Assembly: GCF_014873915.1 (NCBI RefSeq)
Contig: NZ_JADBEJ010000007.1
Span: 1-64,000, forward strand
Direction of reading: 5' to 3'
Length of the DNA: 64,000 bases
DNA from: Amycolatopsis roodepoortensis
GTDB taxonomy: Bacteria; Actinomycetota; Actinomycetes; Mycobacteriales; Pseudonocardiaceae
How positions within the stretch are numbered: position 1 is the first letter of the stretch; each line of letters opens with the position of its first letter. The translations under genes were made by a program, and so were the position numbers. Positions 47,672 to 55,730 of the stretch are shown piece after piece. The notes under the pieces are model-generated. The model did not search any database and was not told the DNA's origin. It was given only the letters and a program-made list of their open reading frames with translations.

Positions 47672-48202
47672 ATGAGCGAGGCGGCGAACGAACAGGAAGT
47701 TGACGCGAAACCCTCGGCGTCACTCGCGGCTCGCTTGACGCTCCTATTCGAGACCGTGCGCCCGAAGCACAAGAAGCGGTTCAGCGACGCCGACGTGGCG
47801 AAATGGGTCTCCGAGAACACCGACGTCACCATGGACCGGGGGTATGTCTTCGCGCTGCGAACCGGCGCCAAGTTCAACCCGACGCAGGACCGGATCCAGG
47901 CGCTCGCCGACTTCTTCGGCGTCCCACCGGCCTACTTCTTCGACGGTGACCGCTCGACGAGGATTGTGAAACAGGTGGAGCTCGCGGCCGCGCTGCGGAA
48001 TCCGCGAACCAGGAACCTGACTCTCGAACTACTGAACTCGTCGACGGCGGACGTCGAACTGATCGCGGAGGCCGTTCGCGTGCCGGAGCTGCTCGAAGTA
48101 GTGAAAGTCGCCCTCTCGATAGACCGCTCGCAGCTGCACCTGGCGGCGAAGTTGCTCCGGTCGCTGGCCGAGGACGGCAAAAGTACCGACTCTGCGGAGT
48201 GA
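47672..48202 (+). CDS. EspR-like XRE-family regulator
   Basis: 176 residues. SLAARLTLLFETVRP, DADVAKWVSENTDVTMDRGYVFALRTG and ALADFFGVPPAYFFDGD match the EspR-type HTH group, which has an extra N-terminal helix and a C-terminal dimerisation helix. ATG 47672 is chosen on AAGG 5 nt upstream; GTG 47606 would add 22 residues. The upstream DNA has inverted repeats (ACTAGAACGGCTAGT, and TGCTGAC/GTCAGCA about 60 bp apart) suited to autoregulation. It precedes the MFS exporter. Confidence 0.8.
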   Translation: MSEAANEQEVDAKPSASLAARLTLLFETVRPKHKKRFSDADVAKWVSENTDVTMDRGYVFALRTGAKFNPTQDRIQALADFFGVPPAYFFDGDRSTRIVKQVELAAALRNPRTRNLTLELLNSSTADVELIAEAVRVPELLEVVKVALSIDRSQLHLAAKLLRSLAEDGKSTDSAE

Positions 48203-48206
48203 GACG

Positions 48207-48225
48207 GTGATCCAGGCTGCATCAC
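48207..48225 (+). repeat. 19-bp palindrome family, copy 39
   Basis: GTGATCCAGGCTGCATCAC, 4 bp after the EspR-like gene. Confidence 0.9.
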
Positions 48226-48401
48226 ACGACCACCCATTTAGCCCAATGAACTTTGCTCGCCTCGGAAATCATGGCTACATGGAGTGAGGCGTCAAGGCCG
48301 TTAGAGTGAATCACCTAATTGGCATCTGCCCTCGCCTTGAACGCCGTTACGCTCCCAGCGGGGCGATTCGTGACAAGCGAGTTACGCAGGGTGGGGATTA
48401 G

Positions 48402-49694
48402 ATGGCACGTCGGCAGGGGGAGGAGTCTGCCCTCGGGCTGCCGCGACGCGGGGAGTTTCCGGCTCTCTGGGTCAGCGAAGCGGCGTCCGTGGTGGGCGAT
48501 CAGCTGGCCAAGGTCGCGGTCGCGCTGCTGGTCTACGACCGCACGGGCTCGGCGGGCTGGTCCGGTGCCGCCTACGCGGCCACCTTCCTCGCTCCGCTGA
48601 TCGCCGGGCCACTGCTGGCCGGGCTCGCCGACCGGTATCCCCGCCGGACGCTGATGGTGACCTGTTCCACCCTCCAAGGCTTGATCATCGCGGCAATGGC
48701 GATCCCGGGTATGCCGCTGCTCGTCCTGCTCGCCGGGGTGATGTGCGTGGCGGTGCTGCAAATCCCGTTCAAGGGGGCGCAGGGCGCGGCGGTGCTACAG
48801 ATCCTGGCCGACTACCGGATCGAGCACCACGGCGTCGCGTCGACCGACGACGCGCGGATGGCGCTGAACTCGGCGGGCCGGGCGCGGCTGATGCTGGTCC
48901 GCGAGGTCGGTCAGCTGGCCGGGCTCGGTGGTGGCGCCGCGGTGGTGCTCGCGATCGGCACGACCTGGGCGCTGGTCGTCGACGCGGCAACGTTCGTGGT
49001 CGCGGCGGTGGTGCTGCGGCTGTGGTTGCGAGCCCGGTCGGCGAGCGCCCCGGGGACGTCGACGGGGTTCGCCGTGTTCGGCGAACTCGGCGGGCAACTG
49101 TGGGCGTTCGGGCGGCAGGTCCGGGCCGACCGGCTGACTCGTGCCCTGGTCATCATCGTGGCGCTGATCGGGTTCACGGCCGCACCGGACGCCGTCGTGG
49201 TGCCGTTGGCCGACGAGCTCGGCGCCGGACGCTGGGCCGTGGGCTGGCTGCTGGCCGCCGACTGCGTCGGGGTCATCGCCGGGTCGAGATGGCTCGAACG
49301 CCAGACCGGGGACCGCAAGCGGCGACTGATCGTGCCGCTCGCGCTGGTGAGCATGGTGCCGCTCGCTCTGTTCTGGGCGAGCTTGCACTCCCTCGCGGTC
49401 GTCCTGGCGCTCCTCATCGTGTCCGGGGTCGGCGCCACGTACTACTCACCCGCCGTAGCCGACCTCACCGAGCGTGTCGACGACGGAATTGCGGGCACAA
49501 CGAATGGCCTAATGTCGGTGTTGCTGCGCGCGAGTCAGGGCCTCGGCGCGCTCACGGCCGGTATTCTCGCTGAGATTTCTTCCGCCGTAATGGCCGTTGC
49601 GATTCTGGGCACAACAGGGGTACTCCTGACAGGGGTATGTGCCGTCCAATGGCGACGGTCCAATGTGCTGCAACCTGTCAGGAGGCCCGTGTAA
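48402..49694 (+). CDS. MFS exporter next to the repeat-peptide genes
   Basis: 430 residues with about twelve transmembrane helices and the MFS motif ADRYPRRTLMV in loop 2-3. It resembles enterobactin-exporter/MdtH-like efflux carriers. GGTGGGGATT precedes the ATG. Its stop lies 11 bp from the stop of the convergent repeat-peptide gene A, so it is a candidate exporter for that product by proximity only. Confidence 0.8.
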   Translation: MARRQGEESALGLPRRGEFPALWVSEAASVVGDQLAKVAVALLVYDRTGSAGWSGAAYAATFLAPLIAGPLLAGLADRYPRRTLMVTCSTLQGLIIAAMAIPGMPLLVLLAGVMCVAVLQIPFKGAQGAAVLQILADYRIEHHGVASTDDARMALNSAGRARLMLVREVGQLAGLGGGAAVVLAIGTTWALVVDAATFVVAAVVLRLWLRARSASAPGTSTGFAVFGELGGQLWAFGRQVRADRLTRALVIIVALIGFTAAPDAVVVPLADELGAGRWAVGWLLAADCVGVIAGSRWLERQTGDRKRRLIVPLALVSMVPLALFWASLHSLAVVLALLIVSGVGATYYSPAVADLTERVDDGIAGTTNGLMSVLLRASQGLGALTAGILAEISSAVMAVAILGTTGVLLTGVCAVQWRRSNVLQPVRRPV

Positions 49695-49705
49695 CGCCAG
49701 ACTGG

Positions 49706-49810
49706 TCAGGTTTCGCGGTCGCCGAGGTGGAAGGTTTCACGGTCTCCAAGGTGGAACGTCTCCCGGTCGCCGGGGTAAAAGGTCTCACGGTCACCACGCA
49801 CGAATGTCAT
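49706..49810 (-). CDS. Repeat peptide A (GDRETFHL units)
   Basis: 34 residues: MTFVR, then GDRETFYP, two GDRETFHL units and a final GDRET. GGAGAAAACG precedes the ATG. Compared with peptide B, the units differ mainly by synonymous codons (CGT/CGG/CGC, GAG/GAA, ACC/ACG), showing selection on the peptide. No signal peptide or Cys. It may be a RiPP-type precursor, signal or effector; no modifying enzyme is adjacent. Not similar to any peptide family known to me. Confidence 0.7.
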   Translation of the reverse strand: MTFVRGDRETFYPGDRETFHLGDRETFHLGDRET

Positions 49811-49869
49811 CGTTTTCTCCAGACACGATAGGGATTGAGGAGTTCTGAGGGACGGAAACGACTGATCGG

Positions 49870-50001
49870 TCAGGTTTCGCGGTCGCCGAGGTGGAAGGTC
49901 TCCCGGTCGCCGAGGTGGAACGTTTCACGGTCTCCGGGGTGGAACGTCTCCCGGTCGCCCGGGTGGAAGGTCTCACGGTCACCGCGCACGAAGAACTGCA
50001 T
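49870..50001 (-). CDS. Repeat peptide B (GDRETFHP/L units)
   Basis: 43 residues: MQFFVR, two GDRETFHP units, two GDRETFHL units and a final GDRET. TGTCTGGAGAAAGACAC precedes the ATG, sharing TGTCTGGAGAAA with peptide A. It is upstream of A in transcription. The common start (MxF-VRGDRET) and common end (GDRET) indicate tandem duplication with varying unit number. Confidence 0.7.
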   Translation of the reverse strand: MQFFVRGDRETFHPGDRETFHPGDRETFHLGDRETFHLGDRET

Positions 50002-50064
50002 GTGTCTTTCTCCAGACAGTAGGGATCAGGAATTACGAGAACCATTCGGTACTGAACGAAACGG

Positions 50065-50094
50065 TCAGGTTTCACGGTCGCCGCGCTGGGTCAT
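50065..50094 (-). CDS. Mini repeat peptide C
   Basis: Nine codons, MTQRGDRET, with GGGGG upstream. It contains exactly one GDRET end unit and is first in the array. It may be a leader peptide or a remnant; it is too short for confidence. Confidence 0.45.
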   Translation of the reverse strand: MTQRGDRET

Positions 50095-50139
50095 GAATCA
50101 CCCCCAGCGCTGATCGGTGAACGAAGGGGGAAAAAGGGC

Positions 50140-51693
50140 ATGAGAAACTTCCGGGCTGTCGTGGGCCCGGTAAAAAAGGCATCATCATCACCTCCGCGAG
50201 TAGGCAGTCCCGCGGGTCGGGATCCAGCGAGACCGGGAGGACCGGCCACGCTGAACGCCCTGAGGGTAATGGCAGCTCTAGCTGCGTGTCTCACTCTCAC
50301 GGTGCATAGGGTGAGATACTGCGTCCGCGTCGTTACTCACCCGCGCTCGATGTGGCAGCTGTGGAGCTGGGGACGGCGCCCGGTCACCTGGGTTCTGGTC
50401 GTCGAACCGCTGGTATTCGGGCTGATCGTCGCCGCGTCCGTCCGCGCTTTCAGCATCGGCATCACCGGCGTGGACTGGCTGTATTTCGGGTGGCTGGCGC
50501 TCGGCGCCACGGCCTACCTCATCGCCACCAACGTCGCGGCGGAGCGCCGTCGCGGCCGCGACGGCAACGCCACGCACGTCGACCACACCAGCTTGATCTT
50601 CTTCGTCGCGGCGATCCTGCTACCCGTGCCGCTCGCGATCGCGCTGGTGATCCTGGTCCGCACCCACCGGTGGTGGATCGCGCGGAAGCCGGCGTACAAG
50701 TTCCTTCACACGACGGTGTCGATCTGCCTGTCGGTGGTGGGCGTGCACGCGGTGGCTGACTGGACGGCGTTGTCGTCCTGGACCCCGGGACAGACGAACC
50801 TCGCCCCGGTGGGCCTCGGCCTCGCGGCGGCGGTCGGGGTCTACTTCGCCGCGCAGGCGCTCATGGTCGGCGCGGCGCGCGGTCTGGCCTCCGACCTGTG
50901 GGACCAACCGCGCTCACAGCGGCCGCCGGACTGGCGCCGAACCCTGCGGCTCGACATGCTCGGCACCCTTCAGGACAACCTCGAGATCGTCGTGACCCTG
51001 CTGATCGCCCTCGCGATCACATGCGCCGCCGCCGCCTGGGCACCGCTGGCCCTGCTCGTCGCGCCCATCGGGGTCGCTCTCACGGTCTTCATGCAGCGTC
51101 ACGAGGATCTGCTCCAGTCCTCGACGACGGAAGGCCGGACAGGTCTGCTCCGGCCGGAGGCCTTCGCCGAGCGCGCAGCGAAGATCCTCGACCGCGCGGC
51201 ACGCTCGCACGTGCCGACCTCGGTGATGCTGGTCGACCTCGACCACTTCAAGAAGGTGAACGACACCTTCGGCCACCTGGTCGGGGACCAGGTCCTGGCG
51301 GCCGTCGCGGGCGAGCTGCGCCGCTCGGCGCGGGCGGGTGACGAACTGTGCCGGTGGGGCGGGGAGGAGATGGTCGTCCTCCTGCCCGATACCGACCTCG
51401 ACGAGGCCGTCGCCGTCGCCGAGCGGATCCGCGCCGCGGTGGAGGTGCTGGAGATCCCGATCACCCGCGCGGCGGGCGGTGACCCGTGGGTGATGGGCGC
51501 GAAGGACGCCGACGGACACCGGCGCTCGGAGGAAGTACGGACGGTCTCCATCGGCGTCGCCACGATGCCGGAACACGGGATGACGCTCCACGCGGCAATG
51601 AAGGTCGCCGACGACGAGGTCTACCGGGCGAAACACGGCGGCCGCAACCGCGTGTGCGCGCCCGAGCGCGCGAAGACCACGGCGGCCGCGTAG
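50140..51693 (+). CDS. Membrane diguanylate cyclase (GGDEF domain)
   Basis: 517 residues. Six to eight hydrophobic helices (residues 85-325) are followed by a GGDEF domain with LVDLDHFKKVNDTFGHLVGD and an active-site loop RWGGEEM (GGEEM in place of GGDEF/GGEEF). It should make cyclic di-GMP. No N-terminal sensor domain other than the membrane part. GGGGGAAAAAGGGC precedes the ATG. It is divergent from the repeat-peptide array, with only 45 bp between them. Confidence 0.85.
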   Translation: MRNFRAVVGPVKKASSSPPRVGSPAGRDPARPGGPATLNALRVMAALAACLTLTVHRVRYCVRVVTHPRSMWQLWSWGRRPVTWVLVVEPLVFGLIVAASVRAFSIGITGVDWLYFGWLALGATAYLIATNVAAERRRGRDGNATHVDHTSLIFFVAAILLPVPLAIALVILVRTHRWWIARKPAYKFLHTTVSICLSVVGVHAVADWTALSSWTPGQTNLAPVGLGLAAAVGVYFAAQALMVGAARGLASDLWDQPRSQRPPDWRRTLRLDMLGTLQDNLEIVVTLLIALAITCAAAAWAPLALLVAPIGVALTVFMQRHEDLLQSSTTEGRTGLLRPEAFAERAAKILDRAARSHVPTSVMLVDLDHFKKVNDTFGHLVGDQVLAAVAGELRRSARAGDELCRWGGEEMVVLLPDTDLDEAVAVAERIRAAVEVLEIPITRAAGGDPWVMGAKDADGHRRSEEVRTVSIGVATMPEHGMTLHAAMKVADDEVYRAKHGGRNRVCAPERAKTTAAA

Positions 51694-51718
51694 AACCGAA
51701 TTCGAGCGAGACGACGCG

Positions 51719-51737
51719 GTGATGCAGCCTGGATCAA
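51719..51737 (+). repeat. 19-bp palindrome family, copy 40
   Basis: GTGATGCAGCCTGGATCAA, downstream of the diguanylate cyclase. Confidence 0.85.
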
Positions 51738-51747
51738 CACCAGATCC

Positions 51748-51766
51748 GTGATCCAGGCTGCATCAC
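51748..51766 (+). repeat. 19-bp palindrome family, copy 41
   Basis: GTGATCCAGGCTGCATCAC, inverted relative to copy 40. Confidence 0.9.
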
Positions 51767-51952
51767 CGGCGATCGGCTCGCCTTGAACTGCCGCGCGCAC
51801 GGCGTCCCTCCCCCCTCGCGTCGTGCGCGCGGCTCCCCTTCTTCCCGAGCCCGCGACCACACCATCTACCTCCGGGTGGCGAATAGGCCGTTATACGACT
51901 CGGTGGGCGGGGCCGCCCACCCTGCTGGCGGTCGCGACCGGCAACGCACCAG

Positions 51953-51971
51953 ATGATCCAGGCTGCATCAG
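51953..51971 (+). repeat. 19-bp palindrome family, copy 42
   Basis: ATGATCCAGGCTGCATCAG, intergenic. Confidence 0.85.
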
Positions 51972-52279
51972 TCGACCCGATCGCCCGCGTGCCGGGGAAT
52001 CGACCACCGGGTTTCGAGGCTGGGGCGCGGATCGGGCTCGTGGTCCGCGGCACTGCAGCCCGCGAGGTGGCCGTCGCCCCTGCACGCCCCGCACGTTGCG
52101 ATGAGGTCAGTGCCGAAACCGAGACACGCCGGGCAACAGCCTCCGCCCGCCTACGCCTGGCACGGTGTCGTCGCGCTGTCCGCTACAGCGTGGCTCGTCA
52201 TGGCCTCGATCGTGCTCCCGCTCGGCGGCGTCGCGCCACGGTGTCATCTTTTTGTCCAGTTGTTGACCACCGCGCGGTG

Positions 52280-53533
52280 CTAGCGGCGGCGGGCTCGTGG
52301 GCGCCAGCCGGGCGGCCGGGGGGAGCGGACTTCGTTGTCGCGGCTGAGGTCCGTCCGGATCTTGGCGACCAACGCGTTGTCGCTGTAGGCACGGGAGACG
52401 CGGACCAGATGACGCGCTTCGGCCAGTGTGGTGCGCTGCAGCTCCGGGCAGCACTGGGGGACGCCGACGTCGTCGGCGCGCTCGTAGCGGCGGCCGTGGC
52501 GGTAGCCGTCGATCGCCGTCGCCAGCTCGGCGGCCTCGCGGATGGCGATCCAGCTCTCGCCGCCGGAGATCCAGATCCCGGCGCGGCCGTGCCGCGCCTG
52601 CTTGCTCTGTTCGGCGACCACCCGCGAGGCCTCGGGATGGACGTGGGAATGCAGGCGCATCTGCGCGTCCCGGATCTCGATCACCTGCCGGTAGAGCCGC
52701 ATCCGGACGGGCGGATCGTCGGGCATTGGCAGGGCGAGTTCGGGCAGGACGTCGAGGACGACCTGGTGCAGCGGTTCGAGCTGCACCACGAGCCTCCGGG
52801 CCAGCAGCGCGGTAACCGCGCGGGTCATCGGCGCGGCCCAGCTGGTGTAGGTGGCGCCGATGGTGAGCAGCAGCAGCGCCAACCCGCCGAGCAGTTCGGC
52901 GGTGGCGGAGAACGGCCCGGCCACGGCGGCGAAACCCCGGGATCCGAGCCACACCGACAACATCACGTAGGAGGACCACACGACCCAGAGCACTCCGACG
53001 GTGACGCCTCCGGCGGCGAAGGTCAGGGAGCGGTGCAGCAGGACGCCGGTGTCCTCGCGCCGGAGATACCGGCCGATCAGCACATGGCTTCGGGCCAGCG
53101 CCCACAGCAGGTACGCGAGATAGACCAGCATCGCGGCGGCCTGTAGGACGTCCCCATCGGTCACGGCAGCGCCGGGCACCGTGAGGGAGGGCTGTGTCCC
53201 GGCCGCGCTCGCGAGGGACACCGCGGCCGCCAGCACAACGGCCATGCCGAGCAGCGGTTTCGGCGTGGGCCCGCCGGCGATCCGCACGGCGGCGGTGTGC
53301 AGGCAGGCGGCGCCGAGCATCGCGCAGCAATGCGCGATCCACGGCATGAGGTGGGGCTCGCCGGGCAGGTTGATGATGTCGGCAGGAAGGCCCACAGCCC
53401 CGCCGAACCCGGCGAGCGCGCCCGCGAAGTAGAGCAAATCCGCGCGTGCGGCACCCGCTCGCAGAGCCTCGCGCACCTTCGCCACGGCGGCCGCGAGGCT
53501 GAGCACGGCGGCCACGACGGTGACGGCCTCCAT
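52280..53533 (-). CDS. MAB_1171c-like membrane protein
   Basis: 417 residues. Seven hydrophobic helices (residues 1-245) precede a cytoplasmic region with VQLEPLHQVVLDVLPELALP and RLYRQVIEIRDAQMRL, as in the MAB_1171c/DUF6545-like group of actinobacteria. Members usually lie next to ImmA/IrrE-like peptidases and XRE regulators, as here. Function unknown; signalling is inferred. ATG 53533 follows the upstream stop directly. Confidence 0.75.
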   Translation of the reverse strand: MEAVTVVAAVLSLAAAVAKVREALRAGAARADLLYFAGALAGFGGAVGLPADIINLPGEPHLMPWIAHCCAMLGAACLHTAAVRIAGGPTPKPLLGMAVVLAAAVSLASAAGTQPSLTVPGAAVTDGDVLQAAAMLVYLAYLLWALARSHVLIGRYLRREDTGVLLHRSLTFAAGGVTVGVLWVVWSSYVMLSVWLGSRGFAAVAGPFSATAELLGGLALLLLTIGATYTSWAAPMTRAVTALLARRLVVQLEPLHQVVLDVLPELALPMPDDPPVRMRLYRQVIEIRDAQMRLHSHVHPEASRVVAEQSKQARHGRAGIWISGGESWIAIREAAELATAIDGYRHGRRYERADDVGVPQCCPELQRTTLAEARHLVRVSRAYSDNALVAKIRTDLSRDNEVRSPRPPGWRPRARRR

Positions 53534-53535
53534 CC

Positions 53536-54132
53536 TCAGCCCGCCGTGCCGAAGAGAACCCGGAGTTTGTTGACGGCGGGATCCTGGCGGGGGTGCTCCC
53601 AGTAGTCCGCGAAGTGCCCGATCCGGTCCATCACGAGCCCGGCGAAGGCCTCAGCCTGGAGTTCGTGGTCGGTGTCGTAAACGGTCCGGCCGAGAAGACG
53701 GATGATGAGCTCCGGGCTCAGATGCGGCGCGAGGACGGGCGCGTATTCGCGAACCATGTCCTTCACCGAGCCGGGCAGCGCGTCGTGATGCTTGAGCAGG
53801 ATGTGGCCCAGTTCGTGGGCGATGATGTGGGTGCGATGGAGAACCGTCGACGTGCGCGGGTACACGATGATGTACGCATCGGGGGTCGCCACCGCCATCC
53901 CGCACGGCAACGCGCCGTCGAGGTCGGCCGCGCGCACCTGGACGCGCCGCCCCACCGCCTCGGCTACGGCGGCGATCAGGACGTCGAGGCTGTACATCGG
54001 CGGAAGTCGCAACGCCCCCAGCGCCCCGGCTGGACTGCGATCCGGTGCGGGCGCGGACTCCTCGGTGACCGCCCTGCCGACGGCCGGAATGTGGACCGCA
54101 AGCGAGTCCTCCGCACAACTACGGTAAGTCAT
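53536..54132 (-). CDS. ImmA/IrrE-like metallopeptidase
   Basis: 198 residues. HIIAHELGHILLKH contains the HExxH zinc motif, and the preceding helical N-terminus and EAFAGLVMDRIG (a third-ligand Glu candidate) fit ImmA/IrrE peptidases that cleave XRE repressors. The likely target is an EspR-like XRE protein such as the 54494 or 47672 product. GGGGGAGCAATT precedes ATG 54132. Stop and next start are 2 bp apart. Confidence 0.8.
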   Translation of the reverse strand: MTYRSCAEDSLAVHIPAVGRAVTEESAPAPDRSPAGALGALRLPPMYSLDVLIAAVAEAVGRRVQVRAADLDGALPCGMAVATPDAYIIVYPRTSTVLHRTHIIAHELGHILLKHHDALPGSVKDMVREYAPVLAPHLSPELIIRLLGRTVYDTDHELQAEAFAGLVMDRIGHFADYWEHPRQDPAVNKLRVLFGTAG

Positions 54133-54493
54133 AATTGCTCCCCCTACGTCCGAACGGGTGACAACTCTTCGGAGGCCGTGGGATGGGTCTTCGGGGCGGA
54201 CCACGGGGTGATGGTTACGAAGAGTGCACCTATGCGTTGTAGCAGAATTCGTGCCGAACGACTGCCCTAAAGAGCAATAACGCGGTAGCGCTCCACCCTA
54301 ATGGATGAACCGTTATCACTCAGGGTTATATGTTTCGCCCGGACAGCTACAAGTCGGCCGATCGAAAGACGAACACGCGTTCGATTACCGAAGGTCACCT
54401 TAGCAGTGTTCAGTTTGATCTACGCCAGGTGATCCAGGCTGCATCAAGAGACCACGGCGGACGACAAGGCTGGCCATCCGCGGACTGCGCGAT
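54133..54493. other. Regulatory intergenic region
   Basis: 361 bp with presumed promoter of the ImmA/MAB_1171c-like pair and palindrome copy 54429-54447. AT-richer than its surroundings. No gene recognised. Confidence 0.4.
54429..54447 (+). repeat. 19-bp palindrome family, copy 43
   Basis: GTGATCCAGGCTGCATCAA, downstream of the EspR-like gene 54494-55039. Confidence 0.85.
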
Positions 54494-55039
54494 TCAGGAG
54501 TTGCGACGAGGCGGCCGGAAGTCCGGCAGCGGCACGGCCGCGCCTCGGCGGACGCCGGCGTCCGTGTCCTCCTTCATGACCACCGATTCGGCTTTGAGCT
54601 GCCTCACCAGGTTGACGACCTGCTTCGCCTGCTCCGGCGTGAAGCCGTCACCGAGCGAGCGAAGCAGGACCTGCGTGTCGTCCTCGTCGAGGTTGTCGGT
54701 CAGAGCGCGCAGGGCGAGGACGTTCTTGATCTCGTCGTCGATCTCGCGGGCGACCTCGTCGTCGTAGAAGTAGGCCGTCGGAACGCCGAAGAACTTCGCC
54801 AGATGGGGCAAGTACCGGTCGGTGGGCAGCTTGTCCTTGTCCGGCGAGAACCAATAGCCGATCATCTGCCGACTGATCGTGGACTGGGTCGCGGCCTCCA
54901 GGTGCTCCTGGATCTCCGTCAGCGAATACACGTGGCCATCCGGGCGTCGCACGCGCTCGCGAATCCGGATCAGCCGCTTTTTCAACGCGGGAAACCGCAC
55001 ACCGTGCGCAGGCACCCCGCCAGCTGCGCCGTCAGGCAT
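54494..55039 (-). CDS. EspR-like XRE-family regulator
   Basis: 181 residues. FPALKKRLIRIRERVRRPDG, YSLTEIQEHLEAATQSTISRQMIGYWFSPDKDK and LAKFFGVPTAYFYDDE show the EspR-like HTH with its conserved FFGVPxxYF end. The C-terminal part is helical (NLDEDDTQVLLRSLGDGFTP). GGAAGGGCGGGGT precedes ATG 55039. It may be cleaved by the ImmA/IrrE-like peptidase encoded downstream. Confidence 0.8.
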   Translation of the reverse strand: MPDGAAGGVPAHGVRFPALKKRLIRIRERVRRPDGHVYSLTEIQEHLEAATQSTISRQMIGYWFSPDKDKLPTDRYLPHLAKFFGVPTAYFYDDEVAREIDDEIKNVLALRALTDNLDEDDTQVLLRSLGDGFTPEQAKQVVNLVRQLKAESVVMKEDTDAGVRRGAAVPLPDFRPPRRNS

Positions 55040-55103
55040 ACCCCGCCCTTCCTCGTGATGACCAAGCATCTCAACAAGCCCCCAGTTATGTGACCCAGAT
55101 CAC

Positions 55104-55150
55104 AGCACTGTTAGATTTGGTTGACAGTGCTCGTACCTGATCTAAGCTCG
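55104..55150 (+). promoter_or_regulatory. Divergent promoter/operator region
   Basis: AGCACTGT (55104-55111) and ACAGTGCT (55124-55131) form an inverted repeat. TTGACA at 55121-55126 is a -35-like box with TCTAAG about 16-17 bp downstream on the plus strand, likely driving the gene at 55454. It probably also serves the EspR-like gene. Confidence 0.5.
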
Positions 55151-55453
55151 TCCCCAGAGCGATGGTAACCAGATCTAACACAGCTGATCCAGACTGTCGC
55201 AGAGATGAGCCATCTGGGCCAAGGGGCCGTACTCCGCGTGGAGAGCCGGGCCTGCTCAGATGCGATGGCCGAGTGGTCCCGCTGGTCGGGAGGACCCCGG
55301 CGCAACCGACGCAGGGGGCGTACCGCGTCGGGGGCGACCAGCAGGGACGGGCCGAGACATGGCCCAGCAGGGGAGCGGTGCGGGCAGCGCCGCCCCCTGT
55401 TCACTCGCGCCGTCCCGCGAAGCGCGGAGATCCGCACGACCGAGGAGACTCAC
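55151..55453 (+). other. Long leader region
   Basis: About 300 nt between the promoter-like sequence and ATG 55454. GC-rich and potentially structured; no convincing upstream gene. It may be an untranslated leader. Confidence 0.35.
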
Positions 55454-55684
55454 ATGGGGGACAGCACACGCGAGGACGCCGAACCCTCGCGCGGAGACCG
55501 TTTCACGCGGTCGCTGAGGACACACGTCGACGGCGCCGCGCCGTGGCTGATCGATCGTGCCGACCTCGAGGAACTCGCCCGGCTGATGCCGGATCTCTCG
55601 ACCGCGCTCATCGCCCAGATCATGGGCGTCGAAGTGGCGTCGACGGCCGTCGACGCGCAGCACAGCGCGCCCGCGCGCGGGTGA
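55454..55684 (+). CDS. Small hypothetical protein
   Basis: 76 residues with PWLIDRADLEELARLMPDLS and TALIAQIMGVEVAST, two amphipathic helices. GAGGAGACTCAC precedes ATG 55454. The TGA stop is the first stop provided by palindrome copy 55681-55699. No family recognised. Confidence 0.6.
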   Translation: MGDSTREDAEPSRGDRFTRSLRTHVDGAAPWLIDRADLEELARLMPDLSTALIAQIMGVEVASTAVDAQHSAPARG

Positions 55685-55699
55685 TGCACCCTGCATCAC
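55681..55699 (+). repeat. 19-bp palindrome family, copy 44
   Basis: GTGATGCACCCTGCATCAC, gives the stop of plus gene 55454-55684. Confidence 0.8.
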
Positions 55700-55711
55700 C
55701 CGGCCGTCGAG

Positions 55712-55730
55712 GTGATGCAGGATGGATCAC
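55712..55730 (+). repeat. 19-bp palindrome family, copy 45
   Basis: GTGATGCAGGATGGATCAC, gives the stop of the convergent glycosyltransferase gene. Confidence 0.8.

Larger units (their letters stand above)
51694..52279. other. Intergenic region with three palindrome copies
   Basis: Copies lie at 51719, 51748 and 51953, the first two only 10 bp apart in opposite polarity. A 60-residue frame at 52101-52283 has one hydrophobic segment but no ribosome-binding site and overlaps the next gene. No other gene is supported. Confidence 0.45.

Noticed and set aside
49706..50001. Tandem 24-bp repeats resembling a CRISPR or minisatellite
   Set aside because: Units are contiguous without spacers, keep an exact codon period and differ at third codon positions, so they are coding.
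52101..52283. 60-residue membrane-like frame
   Set aside because: No ribosome-binding site and it overlaps the end of the MAB_1171c-like gene.
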